A stretch of 49,181 bases of DNA from NCBI GenBank assembly GCA_013151215.1, contig JAADIS010000017.1, forward strand, positions 594-49,774. Reading direction: 5' to 3'. The notes under the pieces are model-generated. The model saw only the letters and a program-made list of their open reading frames with translations. It made no database searches and was not told where the DNA came from. This document shows positions 15,838 through 25,145 of the stretch, piece after piece. This DNA comes from Chlorobiota bacterium (lineage in GTDB: Bacteria; Bacteroidota; Bacteroidia; Bacteroidales; F082). Positions within the stretch are counted from its first letter, which is position 1; each line of letters opens with the position of its first letter. Made by a program: the position numbers and the translations under genes.

Positions 15838-16569
15838 ATGGCGGCATTGTTTTTTAAAGAATTAAGAAGTTTCCTAAGCTCGCTGATAGGCTACATCGTC
15901 ATGGGTGTTTTCCTCATGATAACGGGCCTGTTTTTATGGGTCTTGCCCAACGATTTCAACATACTCGATTACGGATATGCCAGTCTCGACGGGCTTTTCA
16001 TTCTTGCGCCATTTGTATTTTTGTTTTTGATACCTGCGGTTTCCATGCGTAGTTTTGCCGATGAAAAAAAGAGCGGTACCGAAGAGCTGCTTTTTACCCG
16101 TCCGTTATCAATAAGCCAGATAATCCTGGCAAAATATCTTGCGTCCTTAAGTTTGGCAATTTTGGCAATCATCCCCACAATAGTGTATTACATTTCGGTT
16201 TACTATCTCGGGTTTCCGGTAGGCAACGTCGATAGCGGCAGTTTTTGGGGCTCATTTATCGGCCTCCTTTTCCTGGCTGCGACATTTAGCTCGATAGGCG
16301 TATTTGCAAGTTCTCTTTCTAGTAACCAATTAGTGGCTTTTGTTGTTGCCGTTTTACTGAGCGCATTCGTTTATATGGGTTTCGAGTTTATTTATTCTTT
16401 AGAAATATTTGGTTCTATCGACTTGTTTATCAAATCGTTGGGCATAAGCCACCACTATAGTTCAATCAGTCGCGGGGTTATTGACACCAGGGATATAGTT
16501 TACTTCCTGAGCACTATATCCCTCTTTTTGTTTCTCACCAAGTTCTCTCTTTCGCGAATGAGATGGTAA
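15838..16569 (+). CDS. gldF: Gliding-type ABC transporter permease GldF
   Basis: The 243-residue inner-membrane protein has six hydrophobic segments and the ABC-2 permease hallmark FADEKKSGTEELLFTRPLSISQIILAKY (residues 69-96 or so). The opening FKELRSFLSSLIGYIVMGVF is characteristic of GldF. In Flavobacterium johnsoniae, GldF works with GldG and the ATPase GldA. The ATG at 15838 is preferred over a TTG nine bases upstream because it gives the usual short N-terminus before FFKELRSF. gldG follows after 13 bp. No gldA is in this window. GldFG also occur in non-gliding Bacteroidota, so motility is not implied. Confidence 0.9.
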   Translation: MAALFFKELRSFLSSLIGYIVMGVFLMITGLFLWVLPNDFNILDYGYASLDGLFILAPFVFLFLIPAVSMRSFADEKKSGTEELLFTRPLSISQIILAKYLASLSLAILAIIPTIVYYISVYYLGFPVGNVDSGSFWGSFIGLLFLAATFSSIGVFASSLSSNQLVAFVVAVLLSAFVYMGFEFIYSLEIFGSIDLFIKSLGISHHYSSISRGVIDTRDIVYFLSTISLFLFLTKFSLSRMRW

Positions 16570-16582
16570 AATTTTTATTGTT

Positions 16583-18319
16583 ATGAAGAAAAAGAGAAAT
16601 ATAAAATCCCGGTTGATAGTTCAGTTGATACTGCTTATATTGATTATTTCGTCGGTATCGTATATCAGCAGCATAATTTTTACCCGTTTCGATCTAACAT
16701 CCGAAAAGCGATATACTTTGAGCGATGAGACCCTTGATATAATAAAGAACCTTGACGATATAGTTTATTTCAAGGTTTACCTTGAAGGAGATTTTCCGGC
16801 AGGTTTCAAGCGCTTGAGGCGCGAGACCAAGGAAATCCTGGATGAGTTTAGGGCATATAACAAAAACATCCAATACGAATTTATCAACCCCTCGGCCGAA
16901 ACCGACCTACAGGAAAGGAACAATACTTATAGGTTACTTGTTCAGCATGGGCTGAACCCCACCAATCTTCAGGTTAAAACAAATTCGGGCATGGATCAGC
17001 AAGTTATTTTCCCGGGCTGTATAATTAGTTACCGCGACAAGGAATTGCCTGTAGAATTACTTGACGCACAATTAAACACCCCGCCCGAGGCGGTTCTTAA
17101 CAACTCCATCCAATCGCTGGAATTCAAGTTTGCCAACGCCATTCATAAACTAAGCAGAAAAAAGAAGCCGACTATTGCATTTATCGAGGGACATGGTGAA
17201 TTCGACGAAAAGGACGTTTACGATGTTACACAAGCTTTTAAGCAGGATTTTGCCGTTGACAGGTTCAGGATCGACGGGCAGATAAACGCCCTAGTGAAGA
17301 GGCGGTTGGTGGATACGGCCAAACAAGATTACAGGATAGAAGCCAAATATGCCGCAATAATTATTGCAGGCCCCGACAGTGCTTTTAGCGCAAAGGACAG
17401 GTTTATCATCGATCAGTATATTATGTACGGCGGTAAGGTCTTATGGCTTATCGACCCCATGTTCGCCAGTATGGATTCCATACAAAACAGCGAGATGACT
17501 GTTGCTGTAGAAAAGCCGCTAGATATACAGAGCCAGTTGTTTACATACGGGGCAAAACTTAATAACGATTTGGTTACCGATATCGTTTCAGCCTCGATTC
17601 CGCTCAGGACAGGGCAGGTGGGCAACAAACCGCGCATAGATTTCTTCCAGTGGTATTATTTCCCCCTGGTAACGCCCACCTCCTCACACCCTATTGTCAG
17701 AAACCTGAACGCTATCAAAACCCAGTTCGTGAGCAGCATCGACACTACTATTGGAGGCGTAAAGAAAACCGTTTTGCTGCAAACCTCCCCATATTCCAGA
17801 ACTCTGAAGTCGCCTGCGGTGATAAATCTGGGGATACTGCGCCAGGAACCCGACGAAAGACTTTATTCCGGGCCAAGAAAAAATATTGCCGTCCTGCTGG
17901 AAGGCAACTTCTTATCCGATTTCAGAAACAGGATGCCTCCCGAGATAGCCGGCAATAAAGAAATAGGCTTTAAGGAAGTAAGTAAGGAAACGGAAATGAT
18001 AATTGTTTCCGATGCCGACATAATCAGGAACCAATTCCACATCCCCGAAGGCTATCCGCTACCTCTTGGTTACGATCAATATACCCGCCAAACTTATGGC
18101 AACAAGGAGTTCATCCTTAATGCAATGAGTTATCTGGTTGACGGAAAAGGACTTATAGCATCACGGGCAAAGGAGACACGACTTCGTTTGCTCGACAAAA
18201 CAAAGATAAACAACAATAAGCTTTTATGGCAGACAATAAATATCGTCGTTCCATTATTACTTATATTCATACTGGCCACTTTGATGATCTGGAGCAGAAA
18301 AAGAAAATATTCACGTTAA
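16583..18319 (+). CDS. gldG: Gliding-type ABC transporter substrate-binding protein GldG
   Basis: The 578-residue protein has an N-terminal membrane anchor (about 11-32), a large periplasmic body and a C-terminal anchor (about 548-570). The start of the body, TRFDLTSEKRYTLSDETLDIIKNLDDIVYFKVYLEGDFP, and later IAFIEGHGEFDEKDVY and GGKVLWLIDPM are characteristic of the GldG/ABC-2 auxiliary family. It pairs with GldF, 13 bp upstream, in an exporter-like complex of uncertain cargo. The next gene begins 11 bp after its stop codon. The length is normal for the family. Confidence 0.92.
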   Translation: MKKKRNIKSRLIVQLILLILIISSVSYISSIIFTRFDLTSEKRYTLSDETLDIIKNLDDIVYFKVYLEGDFPAGFKRLRRETKEILDEFRAYNKNIQYEFINPSAETDLQERNNTYRLLVQHGLNPTNLQVKTNSGMDQQVIFPGCIISYRDKELPVELLDAQLNTPPEAVLNNSIQSLEFKFANAIHKLSRKKKPTIAFIEGHGEFDEKDVYDVTQAFKQDFAVDRFRIDGQINALVKRRLVDTAKQDYRIEAKYAAIIIAGPDSAFSAKDRFIIDQYIMYGGKVLWLIDPMFASMDSIQNSEMTVAVEKPLDIQSQLFTYGAKLNNDLVTDIVSASIPLRTGQVGNKPRIDFFQWYYFPLVTPTSSHPIVRNLNAIKTQFVSSIDTTIGGVKKTVLLQTSPYSRTLKSPAVINLGILRQEPDERLYSGPRKNIAVLLEGNFLSDFRNRMPPEIAGNKEIGFKEVSKETEMIIVSDADIIRNQFHIPEGYPLPLGYDQYTRQTYGNKEFILNAMSYLVDGKGLIASRAKETRLRLLDKTKINNNKLLWQTINIVVPLLLIFILATLMIWSRKRKYSR

Positions 18320-18330
18320 AGAACCTCTCA

Positions 18331-19383
18331 ATGAAAAAAAACCGTTCCATCATAATTATCACGATTGTTCTTGTTATTGCTGCTGTCGCACTGCTTATGC
18401 AGGATAATTATAGTACTTTAAAAAAATACGAAACCGATTTTTCCGTTTCCGATACGGCGACGATCAGCAAAATTTTTATTGCCGACAAAAGCGTAAACTC
18501 CGTCAGCCTTAATAGGCGGGGCAATCAGTGGTTTATAAACGACACGAAACTTGCCAATCAAAAAATCGTAAACACCTTGCTTTCGACACTTAAAAAAATA
18601 AAGGTAAAGTCCCCCGTTTCTTTGGCAAGCCATAATTCCGTCATCAGGCGCATGTCGTCGATAGGCAAAAAAGTTGAAATCTACCAGGAAGTTTATCGAA
18701 TAGATATATTTGGCATCCGCTTGTTTAAACACGAGAAACTAACCAAAGTGTTTTTTGTCGGCGATGTTACGCAGGACAATCTAGGAACCTATATGCTGAT
18801 GGATGGCGCCGAGAGGCCATTTATAGTTTACCTTCCAGGCTTCAGGGGGTTCATTAGCACTCGCTTCTCCCCCATCTCCGACGATTGGCTGAGCCATGTT
18901 GTCTTCAACAAAAAACTCGCCGACATCAAAAGCTTGAGGCTTTCGTTCACCGGAAAGGATTCGTTGGGCTTTGAATTAAAGGTCAGGGATGCCATGGGCA
19001 ATTATGAGATCACACGTCTGTTGGACGGAAGCAAAGTAAAATCGTACGACACCCTGAAGGTGCTGAACATGCTGACGTCATTTGCCGATTTGCGTTACGA
19101 ATCGAGGCTGAACAACATATTGCTGCCACAAACCATGGACTCCATTATCCACTCCCCTACCCTGTTCGAGATTACTTTGGTCGGAACCGATGATGATACA
19201 ACTTTCGTGAAGACTTTCCAAAAGAACAGGCTTCCCGAAGCCATAGCAAATCAATATGAAAAGCTAGTGCCCGTTGACCACGACAGGTTTTACGGTTTAA
19301 TAAACCATGACGAGGACTTTGTTTTGATGCAGTTTTATGTTTTCGACAAAGTGCTATACCCCTTGGACTATTATTTAAAATAA
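18331..19383 (+). CDS. DUF4340 domain protein, anchored periplasmic partner of GldFG
   Basis: The 350-residue protein has one N-terminal membrane segment (about 5-22). It is followed by repeated beta-rich units with SKIFIADKSVNSVSLNRRGNQWFIND (DUF4340-like) and DNLGTYMLMDGAERPFIVYLPGF. The ATG at 18331 is chosen because it lies 11 bp after the gldG stop and directly precedes the signal anchor; an earlier in-frame ATG at 18226 would add 35 hydrophilic residues read inside gldG. DUF4340 genes often follow ABC-2 auxiliary genes, so a periplasmic accessory role to GldFG is likely. The gene ends 10 bp from the convergent psd. Confidence 0.8.
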   Translation: MKKNRSIIIITIVLVIAAVALLMQDNYSTLKKYETDFSVSDTATISKIFIADKSVNSVSLNRRGNQWFINDTKLANQKIVNTLLSTLKKIKVKSPVSLASHNSVIRRMSSIGKKVEIYQEVYRIDIFGIRLFKHEKLTKVFFVGDVTQDNLGTYMLMDGAERPFIVYLPGFRGFISTRFSPISDDWLSHVVFNKKLADIKSLRLSFTGKDSLGFELKVRDAMGNYEITRLLDGSKVKSYDTLKVLNMLTSFADLRYESRLNNILLPQTMDSIIHSPTLFEITLVGTDDDTTFVKTFQKNRLPEAIANQYEKLVPVDHDRFYGLINHDEDFVLMQFYVFDKVLYPLDYYLK

Positions 19384-19393
19384 TAGGGCTATT

Positions 19394-20047
19394 TTAAAAT
19401 TCGGCAATTATGCTCTGCTGTGCTTTTACCTTATCGCCTATGTGCACTTTGATTTTTGCATCTGTTGGCAGGAAGAAATCCACACGGGAGCCGAACCTTA
19501 TTATACCAAATTCATCACCTTGTACGGCCTTATTGCCTACATTGGCGTAAGACACTATCCTTCTGGCCATTACACCCGCAATCTGTCTTATTAATATGCT
19601 TTTGCCGTTTCCATGTTTTATGACCAGGGAGTTCCTCTCATTCAATTCGGATGATTTCGGGTTTTTTGCGAACAGGAATCTACCCGGGTGATATTTCGCA
19701 TAAACCACCTCGCCATCAAAGGGATACCAATTTACATGTACGTTGAAAGGCGACATAAAAACCGACACCTGTATGCGTTTTTCATTATAAAACTCCTTTT
19801 CAAAAGTCTCTTCAATAACAACTATCTCGCCATCGGCTGAAGAAAGAATGCTATTGCCACCTCTGTTAACTTGTCTGTTCGGGATTCTGAAAAAACTTAC
19901 TGTCCACACAAATTCGACAAAAAAACCGATATAGAGAAAATATCTTAAACCTTGGACATTAATGAATCGCGAGACAACAAAAGATAAAACCGCCATCAGC
20001 ACAAAGGATGCTAATATTACTTTCCTGCCTTCTATATGGAATCTCAT
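19394..20047 (-). CDS. psd: Phosphatidylserine decarboxylase proenzyme (short type)
   Basis: This 217-residue enzyme makes phosphatidylethanolamine from phosphatidylserine. The pro-protein cleaves itself between G186 and S187 (IIRFGSRVDFFLP) to give the pyruvoyl group on the alpha chain. ADGEIVVIEE (71-80), SPFNVHVNWYPFDGEV (99-114) and QIAGVMARRIVSY are the other family blocks. Two N-terminal membrane segments (about 9-25 and 34-52) hold it at the inner membrane. The length matches the short PSD type of Bacteroidota. It follows cdsA by three bases, so CDP-diacylglycerol synthesis and PE synthesis are co-expressed; a phosphatidylserine synthase gene is not in the window. Confidence 0.95.
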   Translation of the reverse strand: MRFHIEGRKVILASFVLMAVLSFVVSRFINVQGLRYFLYIGFFVEFVWTVSFFRIPNRQVNRGGNSILSSADGEIVVIEETFEKEFYNEKRIQVSVFMSPFNVHVNWYPFDGEVVYAKYHPGRFLFAKNPKSSELNERNSLVIKHGNGKSILIRQIAGVMARRIVSYANVGNKAVQGDEFGIIRFGSRVDFFLPTDAKIKVHIGDKVKAQQSIIAEF

Positions 20048-20050
20048 CTA

Positions 20051-20863
20051 CTAAATAAGGTTTAAATAAACAAAAACAAAAGGAGTGGCAAACAATACCG
20101 CGTCGAACCTGTCGAGCACTCCGCCGTGACCGGGGAAGATATTCCCTGAGTCCTTAACTCCGGCATTGCGTTTCAAAAGAGATTCGGCTAAATCCCCATA
20201 AGTCCCGCTTACCGAGATTATCGCTGCCAGTACCAGCCAGTCGATGATTGATAGCTGAGGATAGAATATCGACATAATATAAGCCGATGCCTGGGCGAAA
20301 ACAAATCCGCCAACACTTCCCTCCCAAGACTTTTTTGGCGAATGCTTCTCAAACAGCTTGTGCCTTCCGAATTTAGAGCCTGTTAAATAAGCAAACACAT
20401 CATTGGTCCAGATAATCACAAACATCCCGATTAATATTCCACTTTGTAAACCATCAATTTGATGGCTATAGAACAAGGAATTCATCAGCCCGAATGGGAC
20501 GACGACAAAGATAATTGCTGAAAACACAGAGCCTATCCGCTTCCAGTCGGGCTTTTGCTGATTATATAGCCCGAAAACTATTTGAAGAAAAATTATTGGT
20601 ATCCCAACAACCAAATTCCTGACATCTACATATCCCAAGCCTATGAACGCTATTAAAAAGTAAATCGCCAAACCCGATATATAGTACAAAACTGTTCCGC
20701 TCAGCCCTAAATCAATTTTTTGCAACAAATAAAATTCCCGCATTCCAACTATTGTGAAAAACGCAAATAAAATTAAAAATGCCAAGGGGTGCAGCAGTAT
20801 CGAACCTATTACCGTGACGAGGAATATTATCCCTGTTATTGTTCTGACTTGAATATCTTTCAA
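20051..20863 (-). CDS. cdsA: Phosphatidate cytidylyltransferase
   Basis: The 270-residue, multi-pass inner-membrane enzyme turns phosphatidate and CTP into CDP-diacylglycerol. The CdsA signature is complete near the C-terminus (228-252): SLLKRNAGVKDSG, then FPGHGGVLDR. NDVFAYLTGSKFGRHKL and SPKKSWEGSVGG are further conserved loops. The start is TTG at 20863, giving MKDIQVRTITG; no ATG lies nearby in frame. A TACTTTTG box at 20889-20896 could drive cdsA-psd apart from ftsH. Confidence 0.95.
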   Translation of the reverse strand: MKDIQVRTITGIIFLVTVIGSILLHPLAFLILFAFFTIVGMREFYLLQKIDLGLSGTVLYYISGLAIYFLIAFIGLGYVDVRNLVVGIPIIFLQIVFGLYNQQKPDWKRIGSVFSAIIFVVVPFGLMNSLFYSHQIDGLQSGILIGMFVIIWTNDVFAYLTGSKFGRHKLFEKHSPKKSWEGSVGGFVFAQASAYIMSIFYPQLSIIDWLVLAAIISVSGTYGDLAESLLKRNAGVKDSGNIFPGHGGVLDRFDAVLFATPFVFVYLNLI

Positions 20864-20888
20864 ACGAAAATTTCCTTTTTAACGGAGG

Positions 20889-20896
20889 CAAAAGTA
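20889..20896 (-). promoter_or_regulatory. Candidate -7 box (TACTTTTG) of cdsA-psd
   Basis: On the minus strand TACTTTTG ends 25 nt before the TTG start of cdsA. It lies in the 125-bp gap after the LUD gene. Confidence 0.45.
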
Positions 20897-20988
20897 CAAA
20901 ATAAAGTAAAACGGAAAATTCAGCCCGCTTGACGATGTTTTCAATTAAGTGCAAATTTGTTTCACTTGTTCAAGGAAGTAGATTCCCA

Positions 20989-21627
20989 TCACATATCATC
21001 AACCGCAAAAACAATAAGTTCCTTCGGGCCATGGGCCCCCATAACAAGTGTTTTTTCGATGTCGGCAGTACGGCTCGGCCCGGTAATTAAAGTGATTTGT
21101 GAGGGTAGTTTTTCGTATTTCTTTTTCATATTTGACAGTGCGTCGCGCAACTCGTTAACAATCTGCGACATAAACGCAAAAACAATATGCACCTCAGGAA
21201 AGACGAACATCCTCCTTCCCGAAGACAAGCCGGAAGAGACCATAACGCTACCGAACCTGGCAACAAGATAATCGCATCGTGTTATTCCGCCTATCTGGCT
21301 GTTGAACTTATCTGCTGAATGCTCAACATTCACCCCTGCCGAAGCAAGAAGGGATATCAGTTTCTCATCGACCGAATATATGCTTTCCCAGCCCTTGTCA
21401 TCTATCAGGAGTTTTATTTTCGATGCAAAATCCATTTCATTTTCGCAATAAACGAAATTCCCGCCGTTTTCTTGAAGCTTGTTCACAAAGGTCATTTCGG
21501 GCTCATCGCCTATATCCACCAATATATCCGATTTGAAATCAATATCCTGGAACGGGTTTTCACCCTTAGTTATAAGAGCGTTTCTAATTTCCTTGAGTAT
21601 TTTCTCCTTGGTCGTACTTTCTTCCAT
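20989..21627 (-). CDS. LUD domain protein (LutC/YkgG-like)
   Basis: The 212-residue cytoplasmic protein has the LUD fold. The N-terminal helix KEKILKEIRNAL, then RCDYLVARFGSVMVSSG, VHIVFAFMSQIVNELRDAL and the C-terminal ITGPSRTADIEKTLVMGAHGPKELIVFAVDD form the conserved set. The end block is the phosphate/CoA-like binding loop seen in LutC. LutC is part of lactate-utilisation complexes, but lone copies between ftsH and cdsA are common in Bacteroidota and have no known role. No lutA or lutB genes are nearby. It starts 44 bp after the ftsH stop. Confidence 0.88.
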   Translation of the reverse strand: MEESTTKEKILKEIRNALITKGENPFQDIDFKSDILVDIGDEPEMTFVNKLQENGGNFVYCENEMDFASKIKLLIDDKGWESIYSVDEKLISLLASAGVNVEHSADKFNSQIGGITRCDYLVARFGSVMVSSGLSSGRRMFVFPEVHIVFAFMSQIVNELRDALSNMKKKYEKLPSQITLITGPSRTADIEKTLVMGAHGPKELIVFAVDDM

Positions 21628-21671
21628 AAGCTCAAACCTAATCCGCTAATAAAACACTATTATCCAAATTA

Positions 21672-23822
21672 TCAGGCCTTCTTTTCCTCATCACCTGTAT
21701 TGGCATCATCATTCGTTTCCCCAGCTAATTTTTCAGCAGTTTCTTTTTTCTTGGCAGAGGTCTTTTTGGCAAGTTTTTGATTTTCTATATTCTTTTCGGT
21801 AAGCTGTTTAACAGAAGGCTCGTCACCGGGTTTGTTACTGATAAGGATGTTCTCGCCCCATGGGCGCTTACCAAAGACTTCCTCCAGGTCGTCGCTGAAA
21901 ATAACCTCCTTCTCAAGTAATTTCTCAGCCAGTTTTTCCAAGCCTTCTTTATTATCCTTCAATATCTTAATAGCACGATCGTAAGATTCCTGCACCATAA
22001 CACTAATTTCGCTATCGATAATCTCATTGGTTTTCTCGCTGAAGGGTTTGTTGAACGAATACTCCTGTTGTCCTGATGAGTCGTAGAAACTAAGGTGGCC
22101 CACCTTTTTGCTGAGCCCGTAATATGCAACCATGGCATAGGCTTGCTTGGTAACCTTTTCCAGGTCGTTTAGGGCCCCGGTCGATATTTTCCCGAACACC
22201 ACCTCCTCGGCAGCCCTTCCGCCAAGCGTGGCAGTCATTTCGTCCAGCAGCTGCTCATAGGTCGTGATCTGCCTCTCATCGGGCAGATACCAGGCAGCAC
22301 CAAGCGATTTGCCCCGCGGCACAATTGTAACCTTCACCAAAGGATGTGCATATTCGAGCAGCCAGCTTATTGATGCATGACCTGCTTCATGATAGGCAAC
22401 AACTTTTTTCTCGTTTGGCGTGATAATCTTATTTTTCTTTTCCAGTCCCCCGATAATCCTGTCGATGGCATTCATAAAATCCTCGGGCATTATTTTCTCG
22501 TTGCTCTGCCTTGCGGCGATGAGGGCCGACTCGTTGCACACATTGGCTATATCGGCACCTGAGAAACCCGGTGTTTGTCTTGCCAGGAAATCGAGGTTTA
22601 CGCTGCCGTCCAGTTTAAGAGGTTTCATGTGAACCTGAAAAATCTCTTTTCTTTCCTTCAGATCAGGGAGCTCAACGAATATCTGGCGATCGAAGCGTCC
22701 GGCGCGCATTAGTGCCTTATCGAGTATGTCCGCCCTGTTGGTTGCTGCAAGAATTATCACGCCTGAGTTCGGCGTAAAGCCATCCATCTCCGTAAGTAAT
22801 TGGTTAAGTGTATTTTCCCTTTCGTCATTGGAGCCTGTCATCGGGCTTTTCCCCCTGGCGCGGCCAATGGCATCAATTTCGTCGATAAATATTATACTGG
22901 GTGCTTTCTCTTTGGCTTGTTTGAACAGATCCCTGACCCTGGACGCGCCAACGCCAACGAACATCTCAACAAAGTCGGAGCCCGAAATGGAGTAAAAAGG
23001 CACATGGGCCTCGCCGGCAACTGATTTTGCCAATAAGGTCTTTCCGGTGCCGGGAGGGCCCACCAGCAGCACCCCTTTGGGGATTTTGCCACCAAGCCTT
23101 GTATATTTATCAGGTGTTTTAAGGAAATCGACTATCTCCGTTATTTCCACTTTGGCCTCTTCAAGTCCGGCAACATCCTTAAACGAGATGTTCACGCTTG
23201 TTTTCTTGTCGTACATCTGCGCCTTCGATTTTCCTATATTGAATATTTGCCCTCCGGCGCCACCTCCTCCGCGGCTCATGGAGCGCATGATGAAAAACCA
23301 AACCCCGACAATTAAAAGTATCGGGAATATCCATCCTATGATCTCCCCGCTCCAGTTGTGCCGAACCTCATTCTCAACATAAATGGGATCGGTAGTGTTT
23401 TTTTGCGAAGCCTCTATACGTTCAACGAATTTATCGGGTGATGTAACATTATAATAATATTGCGGGCTTTTTTGCCCGAATGTTGTTTGTCCCTTTACAT
23501 CCTTGTATTTATCGGTGTTTAGCAAGTCGGGTTTTATAAAGATCTCGGCCGTCTCCTTATTGACCAGGATTATCTTTTCTACATCCTGGTTTTCAAGCAT
23601 CTGCTTTAATTCGCCCCAGCCGGTTTTTTTTGCTCCCTCGTCAAGGTTAAGCATGGGGAACCCAATTATTATTAGTGCTAAAATTCCATATATCCAATAA
23701 AAATTGAATTTTGGTTTTTTTCCGCCGCCACCGGTAAAACCCGCAAAAGGGTTTTTGTTTTCGTTGCCCTTATTATTGCTGTTTTTTGTATTTTTAGTAT
23801 TGTCTTTTTTTTCTTCTGCCAT
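21672..23822 (-). CDS. ftsH: ATP-dependent zinc metalloprotease FtsH
   Basis: The 716-residue protein has two transmembrane segments (about 41-59 and 160-179) with a periplasmic domain between them. The AAA+ module has Walker A GPPGTGKT (255-262), Walker [12 protein letters not shown] (310-320) and the second region of homology [19 protein letters not shown]. The M41 peptidase has zinc motif HEAGH (478-482). It degrades misplaced membrane and short-lived cytosolic proteins. The N-terminus is Asn/Lys-rich and the C-terminus has a charged tail rich in Lys, Glu and Thr beyond residue 660, as is common in this phylum. rsfS lies 27 bp upstream. Confidence 0.98.
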   Translation of the reverse strand: MAEEKKDNTKNTKNSNNKGNENKNPFAGFTGGGGKKPKFNFYWIYGILALIIIGFPMLNLDEGAKKTGWGELKQMLENQDVEKIILVNKETAEIFIKPDLLNTDKYKDVKGQTTFGQKSPQYYYNVTSPDKFVERIEASQKNTTDPIYVENEVRHNWSGEIIGWIFPILLIVGVWFFIMRSMSRGGGGAGGQIFNIGKSKAQMYDKKTSVNISFKDVAGLEEAKVEITEIVDFLKTPDKYTRLGGKIPKGVLLVGPPGTGKTLLAKSVAGEAHVPFYSISGSDFVEMFVGVGASRVRDLFKQAKEKAPSIIFIDEIDAIGRARGKSPMTGSNDERENTLNQLLTEMDGFTPNSGVIILAATNRADILDKALMRAGRFDRQIFVELPDLKERKEIFQVHMKPLKLDGSVNLDFLARQTPGFSGADIANVCNESALIAARQSNEKIMPEDFMNAIDRIIGGLEKKNKIITPNEKKVVAYHEAGHASISWLLEYAHPLVKVTIVPRGKSLGAAWYLPDERQITTYEQLLDEMTATLGGRAAEEVVFGKISTGALNDLEKVTKQAYAMVAYYGLSKKVGHLSFYDSSGQQEYSFNKPFSEKTNEIIDSEISVMVQESYDRAIKILKDNKEGLEKLAEKLLEKEVIFSDDLEEVFGKRPWGENILISNKPGDEPSVKQLTEKNIENQKLAKKTSAKKKETAEKLAGETNDDANTGDEEKKA

Positions 23823-23849
23823 TATGTCAAAATATTTAATAAATGCGGC

Positions 23850-24233
23850 TCAGGCCACATCTTCATATATCTTAATTACACCGTCAGCCCACAGATCCTC
23901 AAGTTTATAGAAGTTTCTTATATCCTCTAAAAATATGTGGACAACAATGTCGAAGTAGTCTATCAAAATCCATTCCGAATTTTCGTACCCTTCCCTGTGG
24001 AAAGGCTTTACTTCAAGTTCTTCTGAAACGCATTTTAAAATATTATCGTAAATACTGTCCACCTGGGTAGTGGAAGTTCCGCTACAAATCACAAAATAAT
24101 TCGTTACCGAGTTCTCAATTCCCGAGATATCGATACTAATGAGGTTTTTCGCTTTCTTTTCTTGCATTGCGGATATAAGTGTTTGCAGCAGGATCTTGGT
24201 TTCTTTGTCAACTGTCTTTTTTACCATAAACAT
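23850..24233 (-). CDS. rsfS: Ribosome silencing factor RsfS
   Basis: The 127-residue protein belongs to the RsfS/Iojap family, which binds L14 of the large ribosomal subunit and blocks subunit joining when nutrients are short. NLISIDISG, NYFVICSGTSTTQVDSI and EGYENSEWILIDYFDIVVHIF are the family blocks. An upstream in-frame TTG (24251-24249) cannot be the start: it is part of the TATTTTTG promoter box. The Met at 24233 (or 24227) is used, leaving a leader of only a few bases. It is the first gene of the ftsH operon. Confidence 0.93.
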   Translation of the reverse strand: MFMVKKTVDKETKILLQTLISAMQEKKAKNLISIDISGIENSVTNYFVICSGTSTTQVDSIYDNILKCVSEELEVKPFHREGYENSEWILIDYFDIVVHIFLEDIRNFYKLEDLWADGVIKIYEDVA

Positions 24234-24248
24234 TTTAAATTCAGAGAA

Positions 24249-24256
24249 CAAAAATA
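24249..24256 (-). promoter_or_regulatory. Candidate -7 box (TATTTTTG) of the rsfS-ftsH operon
   Basis: On the minus strand TATTTTTG fits TAnnTTTG and lies 15 nt before the ATG at 24233. The 87-105 bp between rsfS and birA must hold divergent promoters; no clear box was found for birA. Confidence 0.5.
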
Positions 24257-24338
24257 ATGAATTTGCCTGTTTAATCTTAAAACTTTATACTTTAGTCGAA
24301 AATTTAAGGTTTTTTGTAAGAAAACGCAGATTATAAGC

Positions 24339-25082
24339 ATGGATTTCCAGATCGAAGAAATAGAAAGCTTAGGCTCCACCAACGATTATTTATTCGACAT
24401 TATTGCCGGTGGTGATGTAAAAGAAGGTAAAATAATTATTGCCCGAAACCAGTTAAAAGGCAAAGGAACATCTAACAACAAATGGGAAAGCGAAGCAGGC
24501 AAGAACCTTACCTTCAGTATCTTGGTCAAACCTGACTTTATTATGGCCGAAAATCAATTTGTCATCACACAAATAGTCTCGCTGGCATTGACAAACAGCT
24601 TGTCATGTTTTCTGGACGAGGATAAACTAAAGATAAAGTGGCCGAACGACATTTATTATTCCAATGGGAAACTGGCCGGGATACTAATTCAAAACATCAT
24701 TAAGGGCTCCACTATTTCGCATTCCGTAATTGGCATTGGCCTAAACCTTAACCAGGAACGTTTTTATTCCGGTGCGCCCAACCCTGTTTCAATGGTACAA
24801 ATAGCCAACAAAACATTTGACCCAAAAGATGTTTTAAAGAAAATCCTGGAATCCTTCGAGGAAAACTATTATCGTTTTATGCTGTTTCCCAAAACAAAAT
24901 GGCTTGAAAAATCTTATCTCGATAAAATGTTCAGGTTTAATAATTTATCTGAGTTTACCGAAAACGCGCGGGCATTCAAGGGCAGAATCAAGGGCATTGA
25001 CAATTATGGGAGGTTGATTGTCATTAAACAAAATGGTGAAGAAAAATTTTATGGCTTCAAAGAAATCGAGTTTGTAATTTAA
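24339..25082 (+). CDS. birA: Biotin--[acetyl-CoA-carboxylase] ligase (no DNA-binding domain)
   Basis: The 247-residue class I biotin protein ligase has no N-terminal helix-turn-helix, so it should not be a repressor. GSTNDYL (12-18), KWPNDIYYSNGKLAGILIQN (100-119, with the catalytic Lys K111) and IGIGLNLNQ are present. The biotinoyl-AMP loop reads GKGTSNNKW (41-49), against GRGRRGRKW in E. coli BirA. The position of E. coli R118 is thus Thr, and the second loop Gly (G120) is Asn. It joins biotin to the carrier protein of acetyl-CoA carboxylase in the cytoplasm. The C-terminal SH3-like part is present (RIKGIDNYGRLIVIKQNGEE). Confidence 0.92.
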   Translation: MDFQIEEIESLGSTNDYLFDIIAGGDVKEGKIIIARNQLKGKGTSNNKWESEAGKNLTFSILVKPDFIMAENQFVITQIVSLALTNSLSCFLDEDKLKIKWPNDIYYSNGKLAGILIQNIIKGSTISHSVIGIGLNLNQERFYSGAPNPVSMVQIANKTFDPKDVLKKILESFEENYYRFMLFPKTKWLEKSYLDKMFRFNNLSEFTENARAFKGRIKGIDNYGRLIVIKQNGEEKFYGFKEIEFVI

Positions 25083-25145
25083 AGCCTTCACGGCTTGGTG
25101 GCCCAACTTTTTTATTTCTTGCCACTGCGGTTCCAAGCAGGATTC

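Noticed and set aside
18226-18330. Longer start of the DUF4340 protein inside gldG
   Set aside because: It adds 35 hydrophilic residues ahead of the signal anchor and lies in another frame of gldG; the ATG at 18331 gives a normal anchor.
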